Shown piece by piece: positions 1 to 9,375 of a DNA stretch of 64,000 bases. The position numbers and the translations under genes are program-made. The notes below the pieces were generated by a model. The model saw only the letters and a program-made list of their open reading frames with translations. It did not search any database and was not told the origin of the DNA. The stretch spans positions 46,814 through 110,813 of the forward strand of contig NZ_JAJCTD010000007.1 in NCBI RefSeq assembly GCF_020564565.1, read 5' to 3'. Numbering within the stretch: the first letter of the stretch is position 1; the number at the start of each line of letters is the position of its first letter. Source of the DNA: Rhodobacter sp. Har01 (GTDB lineage Bacteria > Pseudomonadota > Alphaproteobacteria > Rhodobacterales > Rhodobacteraceae).

Positions 1-1032
1 TTCACTGCCGATCTTGAGACGGAACTTGACGACGTCTCGGCCGGGGCGCGCGACTACAAGGATGTGCTGGCCCGGTTCTGGCGCGACTTTTCGGCCGCGG
101 TGGCGGAAACCGCCGATCTGCGCATCAGCGAAGTGCTGGACAAGATTGATGATTTCCTGGCGCCCCACCTGTACCCCGCGCGCGCCGATGGCGCCGACCC
201 GCGCGCCTGCCCGACCTGCGGGACGGGGCGGCTGCACCTGAAGACGGCGCGCTCGGGCGGGGCCTTCATCGGCTGCGGCAATTACCCGGAATGCCGCTAC
301 ACCCGCCCGCTGGCGGGGGATGCCGAAAGCGTGGCCTCGGATGGGCGCATCCTGGGGCAGGATGAGAACGGCAACGAGATCAGCCTGCGGGCTGGCCGCT
401 TCGGGCCATACGTCCAGCGCGGCGAGGCGACCGAGGCGCAGCCCAAGCCCGACCGCAGCAGCCTGCCCAAGGGCTGGACGCCCGACGGCCTGACGCTGGA
501 GCGCGCGCTGGCGCTGTTGTCGCTGCCGCGCCTGATCGGCCCGCACCCCGAGGACCGCCAGCCGGTCGAGGCCGGGATCGGCCGCTTCGGGCCTTACGTC
601 AAGCACGGCCCGACCTATGCCAACATCCCGGATGTCGAGGAAGTCTTCACCCTGGGCATGAACCGCGCCATGGAAGTGCTGGCCCAGAAGGCCGCCCGCG
701 GCGGGCGCGGCGGCAGCACGCCCGCCGGCCCGCTCAAGGTGCTGGGCGCGCACCCGGACGGCGGCGAGGTGCAGGTGATGCCGGGCCGCTATGGGCCTTA
801 CGTCAAATGGACCAAGGTCAACGCGACCCTGCCCAAGGGCGCCGACCCCGAGACGGTGACGCTGGACGAAGCGCTGGCGCTGATCGCCGAGAAGGCCGGC
901 AAATCGGGCAAGCCCGCCCGAAAGGCTGCGCCGAAGGCCGCGCCCAAGGCCGCAAAGGCCCCCAAGGCAGCCGCGAAGAAGCCGGCTGCGAAAAAGGCCG
1001 CGCCGAAGAAGGTGGCGAAGAAACCCGCCTGA
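1..1032 (+). CDS. topA: DNA topoisomerase I, C-terminal part (5' end outside window)
   Basis: The reading frame is open from base 1 and closes at 1032, so only the last 343 codons of a protein normally near 850-900 residues are visible. Type IA topoisomerases relax negative supercoils behind RNA polymerase. What is seen is the accessory C-terminal region: a Cys4 zinc element (CPTCGTG followed by CGNYPEC) near visible residues 70-98, three GR(F/Y)GPYV repeats near residues 132, 195 and 263, and a lysine/alanine-rich tail that probably binds DNA. The catalytic tyrosine lies upstream of the window. The next gene is convergent, 33 bp away. Confidence 0.95.
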   Translation, partial: FTADLETELDDVSAGARDYKDVLARFWRDFSAAVAETADLRISEVLDKIDDFLAPHLYPARADGADPRACPTCGTGRLHLKTARSGGAFIGCGNYPECRYTRPLAGDAESVASDGRILGQDENGNEISLRAGRFGPYVQRGEATEAQPKPDRSSLPKGWTPDGLTLERALALLSLPRLIGPHPEDRQPVEAGIGRFGPYVKHGPTYANIPDVEEVFTLGMNRAMEVLAQKAARGGRGGSTPAGPLKVLGAHPDGGEVQVMPGRYGPYVKWTKVNATLPKGADPETVTLDEALALIAEKAGKSGKPARKAAPKAAPKAAKAPKAAAKKPAAKKAAPKKVAKKPA

Positions 1033-1065
1033 TCCTTCGCCTGTGAGGAACGTCCCGCGGGGCCG

Positions 1066-2094
1066 TCAGCCGCGCGGGTTCAAGAGGCGGCCCAGAACAT
1101 CCGCCGCCCGGATGGTGCCGATCCGCTGCCCGCCGTCGACCACCGACAGGGCCGGCTCGCCACGGCGCAGTGCCTCCATCACCTGCTTGACCGGGGTTTC
1201 GGCGGCGACCGGCTTGCCCTCGGGGCCTTGCGGCGCCGACATCACGTCGCGCGCGGTCAGCACGCCCAGCGGGTTCATGTGAGCCACGAAATCGGCCACA
1301 TAGTCGCTGACCGGGTTGGCGATGATCTCGCGCGCGGTGCCGCACTGCACGATGCGGCCGCCTTCCAGCAGCGCAATGCGGTTGCCGATCTTGAAGGCCT
1401 CGTCCAGATCGTGGCTGACGAAGATGATGGTGCGCTTGAGCTTGGCCTGCAGGTCAAGCAGTTCATCTTGCAGCTTGGCCCGGATCAGCGGGTCCAGCGC
1501 CGAAAAGGGCTCGTCCATCAGAAGCGTCGGCGCATCAGTGGCGAAGGCGCGGGCCAGGCCGACCCGCTGCTGCATGCCGCCCGACAGTTCCCCGACCTTG
1601 CGGTCGGCCCATTGGGTGAGGTTGACCAGTGCCAGCTGCGCATCGACGCGCGGGCGGCGTTCGGCAGGCGGGATGCCGGCCAGTTCCAGCCCCAGGCCGA
1701 CGTTTTCCCGCACTGTCCGCCAGGGCAGCAGGCCGAACTGCTGGAACACCATCGCCACCCGGGTCGAGCGCAGGCGGCGCACCTCGGCCGGGTTGGCCTT
1801 GGTGATGGACACCAGCCGTTCGCCGTCGCAAATCCGCACATCGCCCCGGACGACAGGGTTCAAGGCGTTGACCCCGCGCAGCAGGGTGGATTTCCCCGAG
1901 CCGGAAAGCCCCATCAGAACAAGGATTTCGCCCTCGGCCACGGACAGGCTGCAATTGTGTACGCCAAGGATCTGGCCGGTCTTGGCCTGAATCTCGGACC
2001 GGCTCATCCCCTGGTCCATCAGCGGCAGCGCAAGGCCGGGTGCGTCGCCGAAGACGATCGAGACGTTGTCGAATTCGACGGCAGGCAGCGTCAT
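1066..2094 (-). CDS. choV: choline ABC transporter, ATP-binding protein
   Basis: ATPase of the choline importer ChoXWV at the cytoplasmic face of the membrane, 342 aa. Walker A is GLSGSGKST, the signature is LSGGMQQR and Walker B is LLMDEPFSALD. A C-terminal stretch of about 70 residues looks like a degenerate CBS-type tail, as in glycine betaine/choline (ProV/OpuA class) ATPases. The ATG at 2094 overlaps the choW stop by 4 bp (ATGA), which fixes the start and indicates translational coupling. A longer open frame to 2322 exists but would run far into choW. The substrate is inferred from the neighbouring choX, betI and betA. Confidence 0.93.
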   Translation of the reverse strand: MTLPAVEFDNVSIVFGDAPGLALPLMDQGMSRSEIQAKTGQILGVHNCSLSVAEGEILVLMGLSGSGKSTLLRGVNALNPVVRGDVRICDGERLVSITKANPAEVRRLRSTRVAMVFQQFGLLPWRTVRENVGLGLELAGIPPAERRPRVDAQLALVNLTQWADRKVGELSGGMQQRVGLARAFATDAPTLLMDEPFSALDPLIRAKLQDELLDLQAKLKRTIIFVSHDLDEAFKIGNRIALLEGGRIVQCGTAREIIANPVSDYVADFVAHMNPLGVLTARDVMSAPQGPEGKPVAAETPVKQVMEALRRGEPALSVVDGGQRIGTIRAADVLGRLLNPRG

Positions 2095-2921
2095 TTCGTG
2101 ACCCTCAGCATCCGGTCCAGCAGGATCGCCAGCGCCACGATCACCGTGCCCGCCTCGAAGCCCTGGTCGGGCCGCACGCGGTTCAGCGCCTCGACCACCG
2201 GCACGCCAAGGCCGGCCGCGCCGACCCAGGCCGAGATCACCACCATCGACAAGGACAGCATGATGGTCTGGTTGAGGCCCGCCATGATCTGCGGAAAGGC
2301 ATAAGGCAGCTCGACCTTCCACAGCACCTGGCGCGGCGTGGCGCCAAAGGCGGTGGCGGCTTCCAGAAGGGCGGTGGGGGTGGTGGACACGCCCAGATGG
2401 GTGAGGCGGATCGAGGTCGGCACCACGAAGATGATCGAGGCGAAAAGCGCCGGCACCACGCCGATGCCGAAGAGGATGACGAAGGGAATGAGGTAGACCG
2501 GCGCGGGCAGGGTCTGCATCAGGTCAAGCACCGGCTGCATCGCCTGGTAAAGCCGGGGCCGGTGGGCGGCGGCCACGCCGATGGGCACCCCCAGCACCAT
2601 GCAGATGATGCAGACAAAGGCCACCAGGCCCAGGGTTTCGGTGGTCTTGTCCCAGTAGCCCTGGTTGATGATGAACAGGAACCCGAGCGCAACGATCACC
2701 ACTGGCTGCCAGCGCCGTTGGATCACCCAAGTCAGCGCCATGAAGGCCGCCACGACGACCAGCGCGGGGGGCCATTGCAGCAGCGAGATCAGCGCCTCGA
2801 TGGCGTTTTCGGTGGCGTCGCCAAAGGCCTTGAAGGTGGGCTTGAAGTTCAGCTTCAGCCAGTCGAAGACGATCTTCGCCGTCACGCCGACCGGAATCTG
2901 CCATGCGGTCAGAAACTCCAT
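2091..2921 (-). CDS. choW: choline ABC transporter, permease
   Basis: Inner-membrane permease of the choline importer, 276 aa, with about six hydrophobic segments and a BPD-transport domain in the C-terminal two thirds (EAATAFGATPRQVLWKVELP is the coupling EAA loop that contacts ChoV). The N-terminal 60 residues are an amphipathic extension typical of ProW/ChoW proteins. It lies between choX and choV and overlaps choV by 4 bp. An 81-bp gap from choX carries a terminator-like hairpin. Confidence 0.93.
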   Translation of the reverse strand: MEFLTAWQIPVGVTAKIVFDWLKLNFKPTFKAFGDATENAIEALISLLQWPPALVVVAAFMALTWVIQRRWQPVVIVALGFLFIINQGYWDKTTETLGLVAFVCIICMVLGVPIGVAAAHRPRLYQAMQPVLDLMQTLPAPVYLIPFVILFGIGVVPALFASIIFVVPTSIRLTHLGVSTTPTALLEAATAFGATPRQVLWKVELPYAFPQIMAGLNQTIMLSLSMVVISAWVGAAGLGVPVVEALNRVRPDQGFEAGTVIVALAILLDRMLRVTK

Positions 2922-2954
2922 CCGTTCCCCCCGAAACGCGTCCCCTCGCCGGAT

Positions 2955-2988
2955 AGGAAAAGGCCCCGAAGACTTGCGCCTCGGGGCC
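2955..2988 (-). terminator. Intra-operon terminator/attenuator between choX and choW
   Basis: On the minus strand an 8-bp perfect stem (GGCCCCGA at 2962-2969 pairing with TCGGGGCC at 2981-2988, 11-nt loop) is followed by TTTTCC. It lies after the choX stop and before the choW start, so it probably lets most transcripts end after the binding-protein gene. Confidence 0.7.
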
Positions 2989-3002
2989 GGTTCGTCAACC
3001 GA

Positions 3003-3932
3003 TCACTGCAGCGCGGCAGTGACGGCGGCCTTGGCATCGCCGCCGTCCTTGGTGGTGACGCCGTCCAGCCAGGCTTCCCAGGCGGCGGGGTTCGCCGCCA
3101 GCCAGGCCTTGGCGGCATCGCGCGGATCTGTGCCGTCGTTCAGGATGGCGCCCATGATCTCGTTTTCCATGGCCAGCGAGAAGCCAAGGTTCTGCAGGAA
3201 CTTGCCGGTGTTGGGGCATTCCGCGACATAGCCGGCGCGGGTGTTGGTCGCCACGATGGCGCCGCCCAGGTTCGGGCCGAAGTAGTCATCGCCGCCGGTG
3301 AGGTAGGTCATCTTGAAGTTGGCGTTCATCGGGTGGGGTTCCCAGCCGAGGAAGACGATCGGCTTGGCCTCGGCGTCCTTGTTGGCCACCTCGGCCAGCA
3401 TCCCCTGTTCGCTGCTTTCGACGATCTCGAAGCCGTCAAGGCCGAAGGGGCCGGAGGCGATCATGTCGGTGATCAGGCGGTTGCCGTCATTGCCCGGCTC
3501 GATGCCGTAGATCTTGCCTTCCAGCGCGTCCTTCTGGGTCGCGATGTCCTTGAAATCCTTGATGCCAAGCGCGGCGCCGGCTTCGTTGACGGCCAGGGTG
3601 TACTTGGCGCCTTCCAGGTTGGTGCGCACGGTGTCGACGGTCTTGGCGTCGCGATAGGGGGCGATGTCGGCTTCCATCGTGGGCATCCAGTTGCCGAGGA
3701 ACACGTCGATGTCGCCTTCGGCGAGGCCGGTATAGGTGACCGGCACGGCAAGAACCTTGGTCTCGGTCTCATACCCCAGCGCTTCCAGAACCAGCGTGGT
3801 GGCGGCGGTGGTGGCGGTGATGTCGGTCCAGCCGACATCCGAGAAGATGATCTTGTCGCAGCCTTCGGCGAAGGCGCTGCCGGCCAGCGCGAAGGTGACG
3901 GCGGTGGTGAGAAGGGTCGAACGGACGGACAT
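3003..3932 (-). CDS. choX: choline ABC transporter, periplasmic substrate-binding protein
   Basis: Periplasmic choline receptor, 309 aa. The ATG at 3932 is preceded by GGGGAG and opens a signal peptide (MSVRSTLLTTAVTFALAGSAFA, cleavage before EGCDK). The mature protein has the OpuAC-type fold signatures, with DVGWTDITATTA near the N-terminus and FLGWEPHPMN in the second lobe, both expected to contribute aromatic ligand contacts. The frame stays open upstream to 4139, but that would cover the operator and betI. First gene of choXWV, divergent from betI across an 85-bp intergenic region with a BetI-type palindrome. Confidence 0.93.
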   Translation of the reverse strand: MSVRSTLLTTAVTFALAGSAFAEGCDKIIFSDVGWTDITATTAATTLVLEALGYETETKVLAVPVTYTGLAEGDIDVFLGNWMPTMEADIAPYRDAKTVDTVRTNLEGAKYTLAVNEAGAALGIKDFKDIATQKDALEGKIYGIEPGNDGNRLITDMIASGPFGLDGFEIVESSEQGMLAEVANKDAEAKPIVFLGWEPHPMNANFKMTYLTGGDDYFGPNLGGAIVATNTRAGYVAECPNTGKFLQNLGFSLAMENEIMGAILNDGTDPRDAAKAWLAANPAAWEAWLDGVTTKDGGDAKAAVTAALQ

Positions 3933-3952
3933 GGAAGCTCCCCGGGTTTTTG

Positions 3953-3972
3953 TTGATTGACGAGTCAATAAA
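3953..3972. promoter_or_regulatory. BetI operator candidate
   Basis: The core ATTGAC-GA-GTCAAT (3956-3969) is a perfect 6+6 palindrome, and 16 of 20 positions are symmetric over the wider TTGATTGACGAGTCAATAAA. It lies midway between the divergent choX (start 3932) and betI (start 4018). Its form matches the ATTGA-N-TCAAT palindromes known for BetI repressors, which release DNA on binding choline. Confidence 0.8.
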
Positions 3973-4017
3973 CTTCGTGCTTCGTCCGCCTGACAAGAGA
4001 AAAGTTGAGCGAACGAT

Positions 4018-4599
4018 ATGCCGAAGCTTGGAATGGAGCCTATCCGCAAGGCGGCGCTGGTAAAAGCCACGATTGTCGAGATCGGGCGCACCGGGTCGCT
4101 GGACGTGACGGTCAGCCAGATCGCCAAGCGGGCAGGCATGTCGCCGGCGCTGGCGCATCACTACTTCGGGTCCAAGGAAGACATGTTCCTGGCGGCGATG
4201 CGCCACATCCTGACCTTGTATGGCGCCGAGGTGCGGGGGGCGCTGGCGGCGGCCGACAGCGGCCCCGAGGGGCGGGTGCGGGCGATTCTGCGGGCGTCGT
4301 TCTCGGCCGGGAACTTTCGGCGCGAGGCGGTAGGGGCCTGGCTGAACTTCTGGGTGCTGGCGCAGACGGTGCCGCAGGCGCGGCGGCTGCTGGCAGTGTA
4401 TCAGGGGCGGCTGCGGTCGAACCTGGTGAGTGCCTTGCGGCCGCTGGCCGGTGACCGGGCGGCGGGCATTGCCGAGGGCCTGGGGGCGCTGATCGACGGG
4501 CTGTATCTGCGCGAGGTGCTGAAGTCCGGCGCGCCGGACGGGGCGGCGGCGGTGGCGACGGCGCTGGCGTTCCTTGAGGCAGAGTTGCGGCGGGACTAG
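4018..4599 (+). CDS. betI: TetR-family choline-responsive repressor BetI
   Basis: TetR-type regulator, 193 aa. The N-terminal helix-turn-helix is [20 protein letters not shown] followed by FGSKEDMF, the BetI variant of the usual YYYFxxKE region. The C-terminal half is an all-helical ligand domain. BetI represses choline uptake and oxidation genes until choline is present. The start at ATG 4018 is 85 bp from the divergent choX start, with the palindromic operator between. betA follows in the same direction after 106 bp. Confidence 0.93.
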   Translation: MPKLGMEPIRKAALVKATIVEIGRTGSLDVTVSQIAKRAGMSPALAHHYFGSKEDMFLAAMRHILTLYGAEVRGALAAADSGPEGRVRAILRASFSAGNFRREAVGAWLNFWVLAQTVPQARRLLAVYQGRLRSNLVSALRPLAGDRAAGIAEGLGALIDGLYLREVLKSGAPDGAAAVATALAFLEAELRRD

Positions 4600-4705
4600 C
4601 GGCCGCAAGGGAATCAAGGGAGGGACCGCGCCCCAAAACGCTGTTCGCGCTCTGGGGCACTGCGTGGCGACAGGTGGACATCGGGACAGGACGAGACGGC
4701 AGACG

Positions 4706-6355
4706 ATGCATGCGGATTACGTGATCGTGGGGGCGGGGTCGGCGGGTTGTGCGCTGGCCTATCGGCTGGCCGAGGCCGGGCGCCGGGTGGTGGTGATCGA
4801 GTTCGGCGGCAGCGACGCCGGGCCGTTCATCCAGATGCCGGGCGCCCTGAGCTACCCCATGAACATGCCGCGCTACGACTGGGGCTTCCAGTCGGAACCC
4901 GAGCCGCACCTGAACGGGCGCCGGCTGGCGACGCCGCGCGGCAAGGTGATCGGCGGGTCGTCCTCGGTGAACGGCATGGTCTATGTGCGCGGCCATGCCC
5001 GCGATTTCGACACCTGGGCCGAGATGGGGGCCACCGGCTGGGGCTATGCCGACGTGCTGCCCTATTTTAAGCGGATGGAACATGCGCATGGCGCCTCTGG
5101 CCCCGAGTTTCGGGGCGGCAAGGGGCCGCTGCACGTGACGCGGGGGCCGCGGCACATTCCCTTGTTCGATGCCTTCATCGAAGCGGGGCGGCAGGCGGGC
5201 TATCCGGTGACGGAAGATTACAACGGTCGCCAGCAGGAAGGCTTCGGCCCGATGGAGGCGACGATCTGGCGCGGCCGGCGGTGGTCGGCGGCGAATGCCT
5301 ATCTGCGCCCGGCGATGGCCGGCGGGAACGTGCATCTGGTGCGGGGCCTGGCCCGCAAGGTGGTGATCGAGAACGGCCGGGCGGTGGGGGTCGAGGTCGA
5401 CGCGCAGGGCGGCGTGCAGGTCATCCGCGCCAAGCGCGAGGTGATCCTTGCGGCCTCGTCCATCAACTCGCCCAAGCTGTTGATGCTGTCGGGGATCGGG
5501 CCGGGGGCGCATCTGGCCGAGCACGGCATCGAGGTCTTGGCGGACCGGCCGGGGGTGGGGGCAAACCTGCACGACCACCTGGAAATCTACATGCAGTTTG
5601 CCTCATCGAAGCCAGTCACCCTATTCAAGTACTGGAACCTGTGGGGAAAGATCTGGGTTGGCGCGCAGTGGCTGGCCTTGCGGCGGGGCGTGGGCACGTC
5701 GAACCAGTTCGAGGCTTGCGGTTTCATCCGCTCGAAGGCCGGGGTGGAATATCCCGACATCCAGTATCACTTCCTGCCTTTGGCGGTGCGCTACGATGGC
5801 CGGTCGGCCGCCGGGGGGCACGGGTTTCAGGCGCATGTCGGGCCGATGCGGTCGAAGTCGCGCGGGGCAGTGACGCTGCGGTCAGCCGACCCCGAGGCGC
5901 CGCCGGTGATCCGGTTCAACTACATGTCCACCCCCGAGGACTGGCAGGATTTCCGCGCCTGCGTGCGGCTCACGCGCGAAATCTTCGCGCAATCGGCGAT
6001 GGAGGGGTTTGTTCGGGGTGAAATTCAACCGGGGCCGGCGGTGCAGACCGACGACGAGATCGACGGCTTTGTCCGCGAGCATGTGGAAAGCGCCTATCAT
6101 CCTTGCGGGACGTGCAAGATGGGGCGGGCGGATGACCCGATGGCGGTGGTCGATCCGGAGGCCCGCGTGATCGGGGTCGATGCCCTGCGGGTGGTTGACA
6201 GTTCGATCTTCCCGCAGGTGACGAACGGCAACCTGAACGCGCCGTCGATCATGGTGGGCGAAAAGGCGGCAGACCACATCCTGGGCCGCCCGATGTTGCC
6301 CGCAAGCAACCTTGAGCCCTGGATCAACCCCGCCTGGCGCGAAAGCCAGCGCTAG
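4706..6355 (+). CDS. betA: choline dehydrogenase (GMC oxidoreductase)
   Basis: FAD enzyme oxidising choline to betaine aldehyde (and possibly on to glycine betaine), 549 aa against about 550-560 for the family. The dinucleotide-binding motif [17 protein letters not shown] is at the N-terminus. GMC signatures include [14 protein letters not shown] near residue 90, and the catalytic pair is His in [10 protein letters not shown] and Asn in TNGNLNAPS near the C-terminus. The ATG at 4706 places the FAD motif at residue 7; an open frame begins at 4574 but would overlap betI. The gap to betI holds a stem GCCCCA/TGGGGC at 4630-4658. The usual betB is absent between betI and betA. Confidence 0.93.
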   Translation: MHADYVIVGAGSAGCALAYRLAEAGRRVVVIEFGGSDAGPFIQMPGALSYPMNMPRYDWGFQSEPEPHLNGRRLATPRGKVIGGSSSVNGMVYVRGHARDFDTWAEMGATGWGYADVLPYFKRMEHAHGASGPEFRGGKGPLHVTRGPRHIPLFDAFIEAGRQAGYPVTEDYNGRQQEGFGPMEATIWRGRRWSAANAYLRPAMAGGNVHLVRGLARKVVIENGRAVGVEVDAQGGVQVIRAKREVILAASSINSPKLLMLSGIGPGAHLAEHGIEVLADRPGVGANLHDHLEIYMQFASSKPVTLFKYWNLWGKIWVGAQWLALRRGVGTSNQFEACGFIRSKAGVEYPDIQYHFLPLAVRYDGRSAAGGHGFQAHVGPMRSKSRGAVTLRSADPEAPPVIRFNYMSTPEDWQDFRACVRLTREIFAQSAMEGFVRGEIQPGPAVQTDDEIDGFVREHVESAYHPCGTCKMGRADDPMAVVDPEARVIGVDALRVVDSSIFPQVTNGNLNAPSIMVGEKAADHILGRPMLPASNLEPWINPAWRESQR

Positions 6356-6356
6356 G

Positions 6357-6370
6357 TTGACCCCGGTCAA
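6357..6370. promoter_or_regulatory. Perfect palindrome downstream of betA
   Basis: TTGACC-CC-GGTCAA, a 6+6 perfect inverted repeat two bases after the betA stop and about 55 bp before the DUF465 gene. It could be an operator for that gene or a short hairpin. No regulator can be assigned from sequence. Confidence 0.35.
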
Positions 6371-6425
6371 GGCAAAGGCCAGAAGCGCCGTTCAGGTTTG
6401 GCTTTGAAGAAACAAGGAGAACGCC

Positions 6426-6665
6426 ATGTCCAACACCCCGCACACGTTGCAGGAAGAGTTTCCCGCCGAGGCGGACCGGATAACCGCACTGAAGGCCTCG
6501 GACGCACATTTCGCCAAGATGCTGGAAGAATATGACATGGTGAACGACCAGGTTCACCGGGCCGAGACCCGCATCGACACCGTGACCGAAGAGCATGAGG
6601 AAGCCCTGCGCCGTCAGCGCATGCGGCTGAAGGATGCGATCTGGGCGGCGATCCGCAAGGTCTGA
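6426..6665 (+). CDS. YdcH/DUF465-family small helical protein
   Basis: 79-aa charged, all-helical protein with the DUF465 layout: a heptad-like N-terminal helix (LQEEFPAEADRITALK), then DAHFAKMLEEYDMVNDQVHRAE, and a basic RRQRMRLKDAIW tail. Function is unknown in the family, which is common in alphaproteobacteria. AAGGAG lies 8 bp upstream of the start. It is convergent with the regulator gene at 6670, only 4 bp away. Confidence 0.85.
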   Translation: MSNTPHTLQEEFPAEADRITALKASDAHFAKMLEEYDMVNDQVHRAETRIDTVTEEHEEALRRQRMRLKDAIWAAIRKV

Positions 6666-6669
6666 TCTC

Positions 6670-8067
6670 TCAGCCGGCGATTTCGTAAGGCAGCAGGTCC
6701 CGCCGGTCTGGATTGACGCGCAAGCGTCGTTCCAGCGGCGGGACCGATCTTTGATGGCAGGTCGGGCGTTCGCAGATGCGGCACGAGATGCCGATGGGTT
6801 CGAACCTTCCCTTCAGGTCAAGGCCGTCGGAATAGACCAGGTCGGGGGCGTGCTGCACCTCGCACCCCAGGCCAATGGCATAGCGGCGGACGGGGGCGAG
6901 GTATGCACCGCCCGGTTTCGACACATCGCGCGACAGGCACAGATAGCGCACGCCGTCAGGGGTTTCGGCCAGTTGGCGCTGGAAATGGCCCGGCGTTTCA
7001 AAGGCGCGGTGGACGTTCCACAAGGGGCAGGCGCCGCCGAATCGGGCGAATTGCAGGCGGGTGGCGCTGTGGCGCTTGGTGATGGTGCCGGCCTGATCGA
7101 CGCGGACAAAGAAGAACGGAATGCCTTTGGCGCCGGGGCGTTGCAAGGTGGACAGCCGGTGCGCCACCTGCTCGATGCTGGCGCCGAACAGGTCGGCCAA
7201 GCGTTCGAGGTCGTGGCGGGTGTCCTTTGCGGCCTGCAGGAAGGCGCGGTAGGGCAGAAGGGCGGCACCGGCGAAATAGTTGGCCAGGCCGATCTTGGCG
7301 ATTTCGCGCGCTTCCGGCGTGGAAAAGCGGGCGAGGTCGAGGGTGGCATCCAGCAGGTCATTGTGGGCGATCAGGGCAACCTGATGCAGCAGTTGGAACC
7401 GCTGCGTTGCGGTCGAGGCCCGGGCCGAGATCTCCAGCCGGCGGGTGGCGGGGTCATAGCGGCGAATGCCGGTATTGTCGCAGAACTGCAAGCTGACGCC
7501 AAGACGGCGGAACAGCTCTTCTGCCAGAATTCGCGGGTCTTTTCTTGTGCCTGCGGGCATCGCGAAATGTTCCGCCGCCCGGTCCACGGCATCAATGTAA
7601 TTATCGCAATAGTGAAAGAAGTCGCGGACCTCTTCCCAGGGGCTGGGCTTCAGGCTGGCGTCTTCCCGGCCCAAAGCCTCGTCCAGTGAGGCCAGGCGTT
7701 CGTGGGTTTGCCGGTAGGCGCGGTGCAGGTCCAGGAAGGCGCGGGCCAGCGCCGGGGCGTTCGACGCCGCCAGCCGCAGGTCGGCAAGCGGCGGGCTTGC
7801 GGAAGTGAAGACCGGGTCGGCCAGCGCCTCGCGCATGTCACTGACAAGGCGTTCGCTTTCGCCCACGGTCAGTTCGGTGACGTCCAGCCCGAATTCCTGC
7901 GCCAGGGCCAGCACCACGGCGGCCGAGACGGGCCGGTGGTTGTTCTCCATCTGGTTGAGATAGGGCAGGGACACGCCCAGCTTGTCGGCAAAGGCCTTTT
8001 GCGTCAGGCCAAGGCGACCGCGGATCTCGCGCAGCTTGACGCCGGCGTAAAGCTTCTGGCTGGGCAT
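6670..8067 (-). CDS. pccR: Short-chain fatty acyl-CoA regulator (ScfR/PccR-like)
   Basis: 465-aa XRE-type regulator. The N-terminal helix-turn-helix (REIRGRLGLTQKAFADKLG, SLPYLNQMENN) is followed by an IrrE/peptidase-like middle domain and a C-terminal domain with four conserved cysteines (CEVQH, CRICERPTC) typical of the ScfR family. Family members sense short acyl-CoAs and control propionyl-CoA or glyoxylate-cycle genes. In Rhodobacter sphaeroides the homologue PccR activates pccB. The ATG at 8067 has AAAGGAAGG upstream. pccB lies 1.8 kb away on the other strand, consistent with that role. The symbol is assigned by family and context. Confidence 0.85.
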   Translation of the reverse strand: MPSQKLYAGVKLREIRGRLGLTQKAFADKLGVSLPYLNQMENNHRPVSAAVVLALAQEFGLDVTELTVGESERLVSDMREALADPVFTSASPPLADLRLAASNAPALARAFLDLHRAYRQTHERLASLDEALGREDASLKPSPWEEVRDFFHYCDNYIDAVDRAAEHFAMPAGTRKDPRILAEELFRRLGVSLQFCDNTGIRRYDPATRRLEISARASTATQRFQLLHQVALIAHNDLLDATLDLARFSTPEAREIAKIGLANYFAGAALLPYRAFLQAAKDTRHDLERLADLFGASIEQVAHRLSTLQRPGAKGIPFFFVRVDQAGTITKRHSATRLQFARFGGACPLWNVHRAFETPGHFQRQLAETPDGVRYLCLSRDVSKPGGAYLAPVRRYAIGLGCEVQHAPDLVYSDGLDLKGRFEPIGISCRICERPTCHQRSVPPLERRLRVNPDRRDLLPYEIAG

Positions 8068-8079
8068 GGGACACCTTCC

Positions 8080-8107
8080 TTTGCAAAGCCACGCATGGCT
8101 TTGCAAA
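8080..8107. promoter_or_regulatory. PccR-type operator in front of pccR
   Basis: Two perfect TTTGCAAA boxes at 8080-8087 and 8100-8107, embedded in an 11-bp inverted repeat (TTTGCAAAGCC ... GGCTTTGCAAA) with a 6-nt centre. The site is 13 bp upstream of the pccR start codon. TTTGCAAA pairs are the reported PccR recognition sequence, usually with a shorter spacer than the 12 bp here. Autoregulation is inferred. Confidence 0.75.
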
Positions 8108-8116
8108 GCGGATCGG

Positions 8117-9334
8117 TCAAGCGGAAAGGCCCAGGGCCCGCGCGCGGCGCATCACCGCAAGGATGGCGAAGACGCTGCCGATCGAAGACGCCAGCATCAG
8201 CAGGATCAGTGGCATCTCGGTTGCGCCGGGCGGCAGCAGCACGCCCGCCAGCGCGGCAAGGCCGGCGCCGCCGCCGATCATGATCGCGCCGCCCAGACCC
8301 GAGGCGGTGCCCGCAACCTCGGGCCGGACGGACAGGATGCCGGCGTTGGCGTTGGGCAGGCTGACGCCGTTGCCCACGCCCATCGCCATCATCAGGGTGA
8401 AGAAAACCCCGGGGCCGGACAGGCCGGCGAGGGTAAGGACCAGCAGCACCACAAGGCCGGCGGTGGTGATCAGCGCGCCCGCCAGCACCATGCGGTTCAT
8501 TCCCACCCGCACCGACCAGCGCCCGGCAATGTAGTTGCCGGCCATATAGCCCACCGCCGTCAGCGCAAACAGCGCCCCGATCGCCGAGGAGGACAGGCCG
8601 TAAACCTCGGTTCCGACATAGGGCGCGCCGCCGAGGTAGGCGAAGAAGCATCCCGAGGCGAGGCCCGCCGACAGGCAATATCCCCAGAACCGGCGCGAGG
8701 TCAGCAGGACGGGATAGTGCCGCAACTGATCGCGCACCGAGACCGGGCGGAGGCTGGCGGTCTCGCCCAGGTCGGTGATGATCAGCCACAGCACGGCGGC
8801 GCCCAGCACCAGCAGCAGCGCGAAGTTGGCCTGCCAGCCAAAGGCCTCATCCAGCACGCCGCCGATCACCGGGCCGATCATCGGCACCACCGACATGCCC
8901 ATGGTGACATAGCCGATCATGCTGGCGGCCTGGGCGTCGCTGACCATGTCCCGCACGATGGCGCGCGACAGGACCATGCCGGACGCGACCACGGCCTGTG
9001 CCATGCGGCAGGCCAGGAAGACGGTGGCGTTGGGGGCAAGAAGGGTGCCGAGAGTGGCCAACAGGAACAGCATGAAGGACCAGATCAGCACCCGGCGGCG
9101 GCCATAGCGGTCACTGAGCGGACCGATGACGATCTGCAGCGCAGCGGAAAGGGCCAGGTACAGTGCGACGGATTGCTGCATCACGCCATAGGGCACGCCG
9201 AAAAACGCGGCCATGCCGGGCAGCGAGGGCAGGAAGATGTTCATCGTCAGCGCCGACAGGCCGGCGATCAGGACCAGCGTCACCAGATGCGGCGGCGTCG
9301 TGCGGTCAAGGAAACGGGCGGGTGACGGGGACAT
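8117..9334 (-). CDS. Bcr/CflA-family MFS drug-efflux transporter
   Basis: 405-aa inner-membrane protein with about 12 hydrophobic segments. The first loop has the MFS motif GPLSDRYGRRRVL, and segment 1 contains LTMNIFLPSLPGMA, typical of the Bcr/CflA (DHA1) multidrug group. Substrate cannot be predicted. It ends 49 bp upstream of pccR in the same orientation, so read-through into pccR is possible. Confidence 0.88.
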   Translation of the reverse strand: MSPSPARFLDRTTPPHLVTLVLIAGLSALTMNIFLPSLPGMAAFFGVPYGVMQQSVALYLALSAALQIVIGPLSDRYGRRRVLIWSFMLFLLATLGTLLAPNATVFLACRMAQAVVASGMVLSRAIVRDMVSDAQAASMIGYVTMGMSVVPMIGPVIGGVLDEAFGWQANFALLLVLGAAVLWLIITDLGETASLRPVSVRDQLRHYPVLLTSRRFWGYCLSAGLASGCFFAYLGGAPYVGTEVYGLSSSAIGALFALTAVGYMAGNYIAGRWSVRVGMNRMVLAGALITTAGLVVLLVLTLAGLSGPGVFFTLMMAMGVGNGVSLPNANAGILSVRPEVAGTASGLGGAIMIGGGAGLAALAGVLLPPGATEMPLILLMLASSIGSVFAILAVMRRARALGLSA

Positions 9335-9375
9335 TCGACAGGGCTACGGGCGCTCAGTCGGCTTGTCCATGGCTC

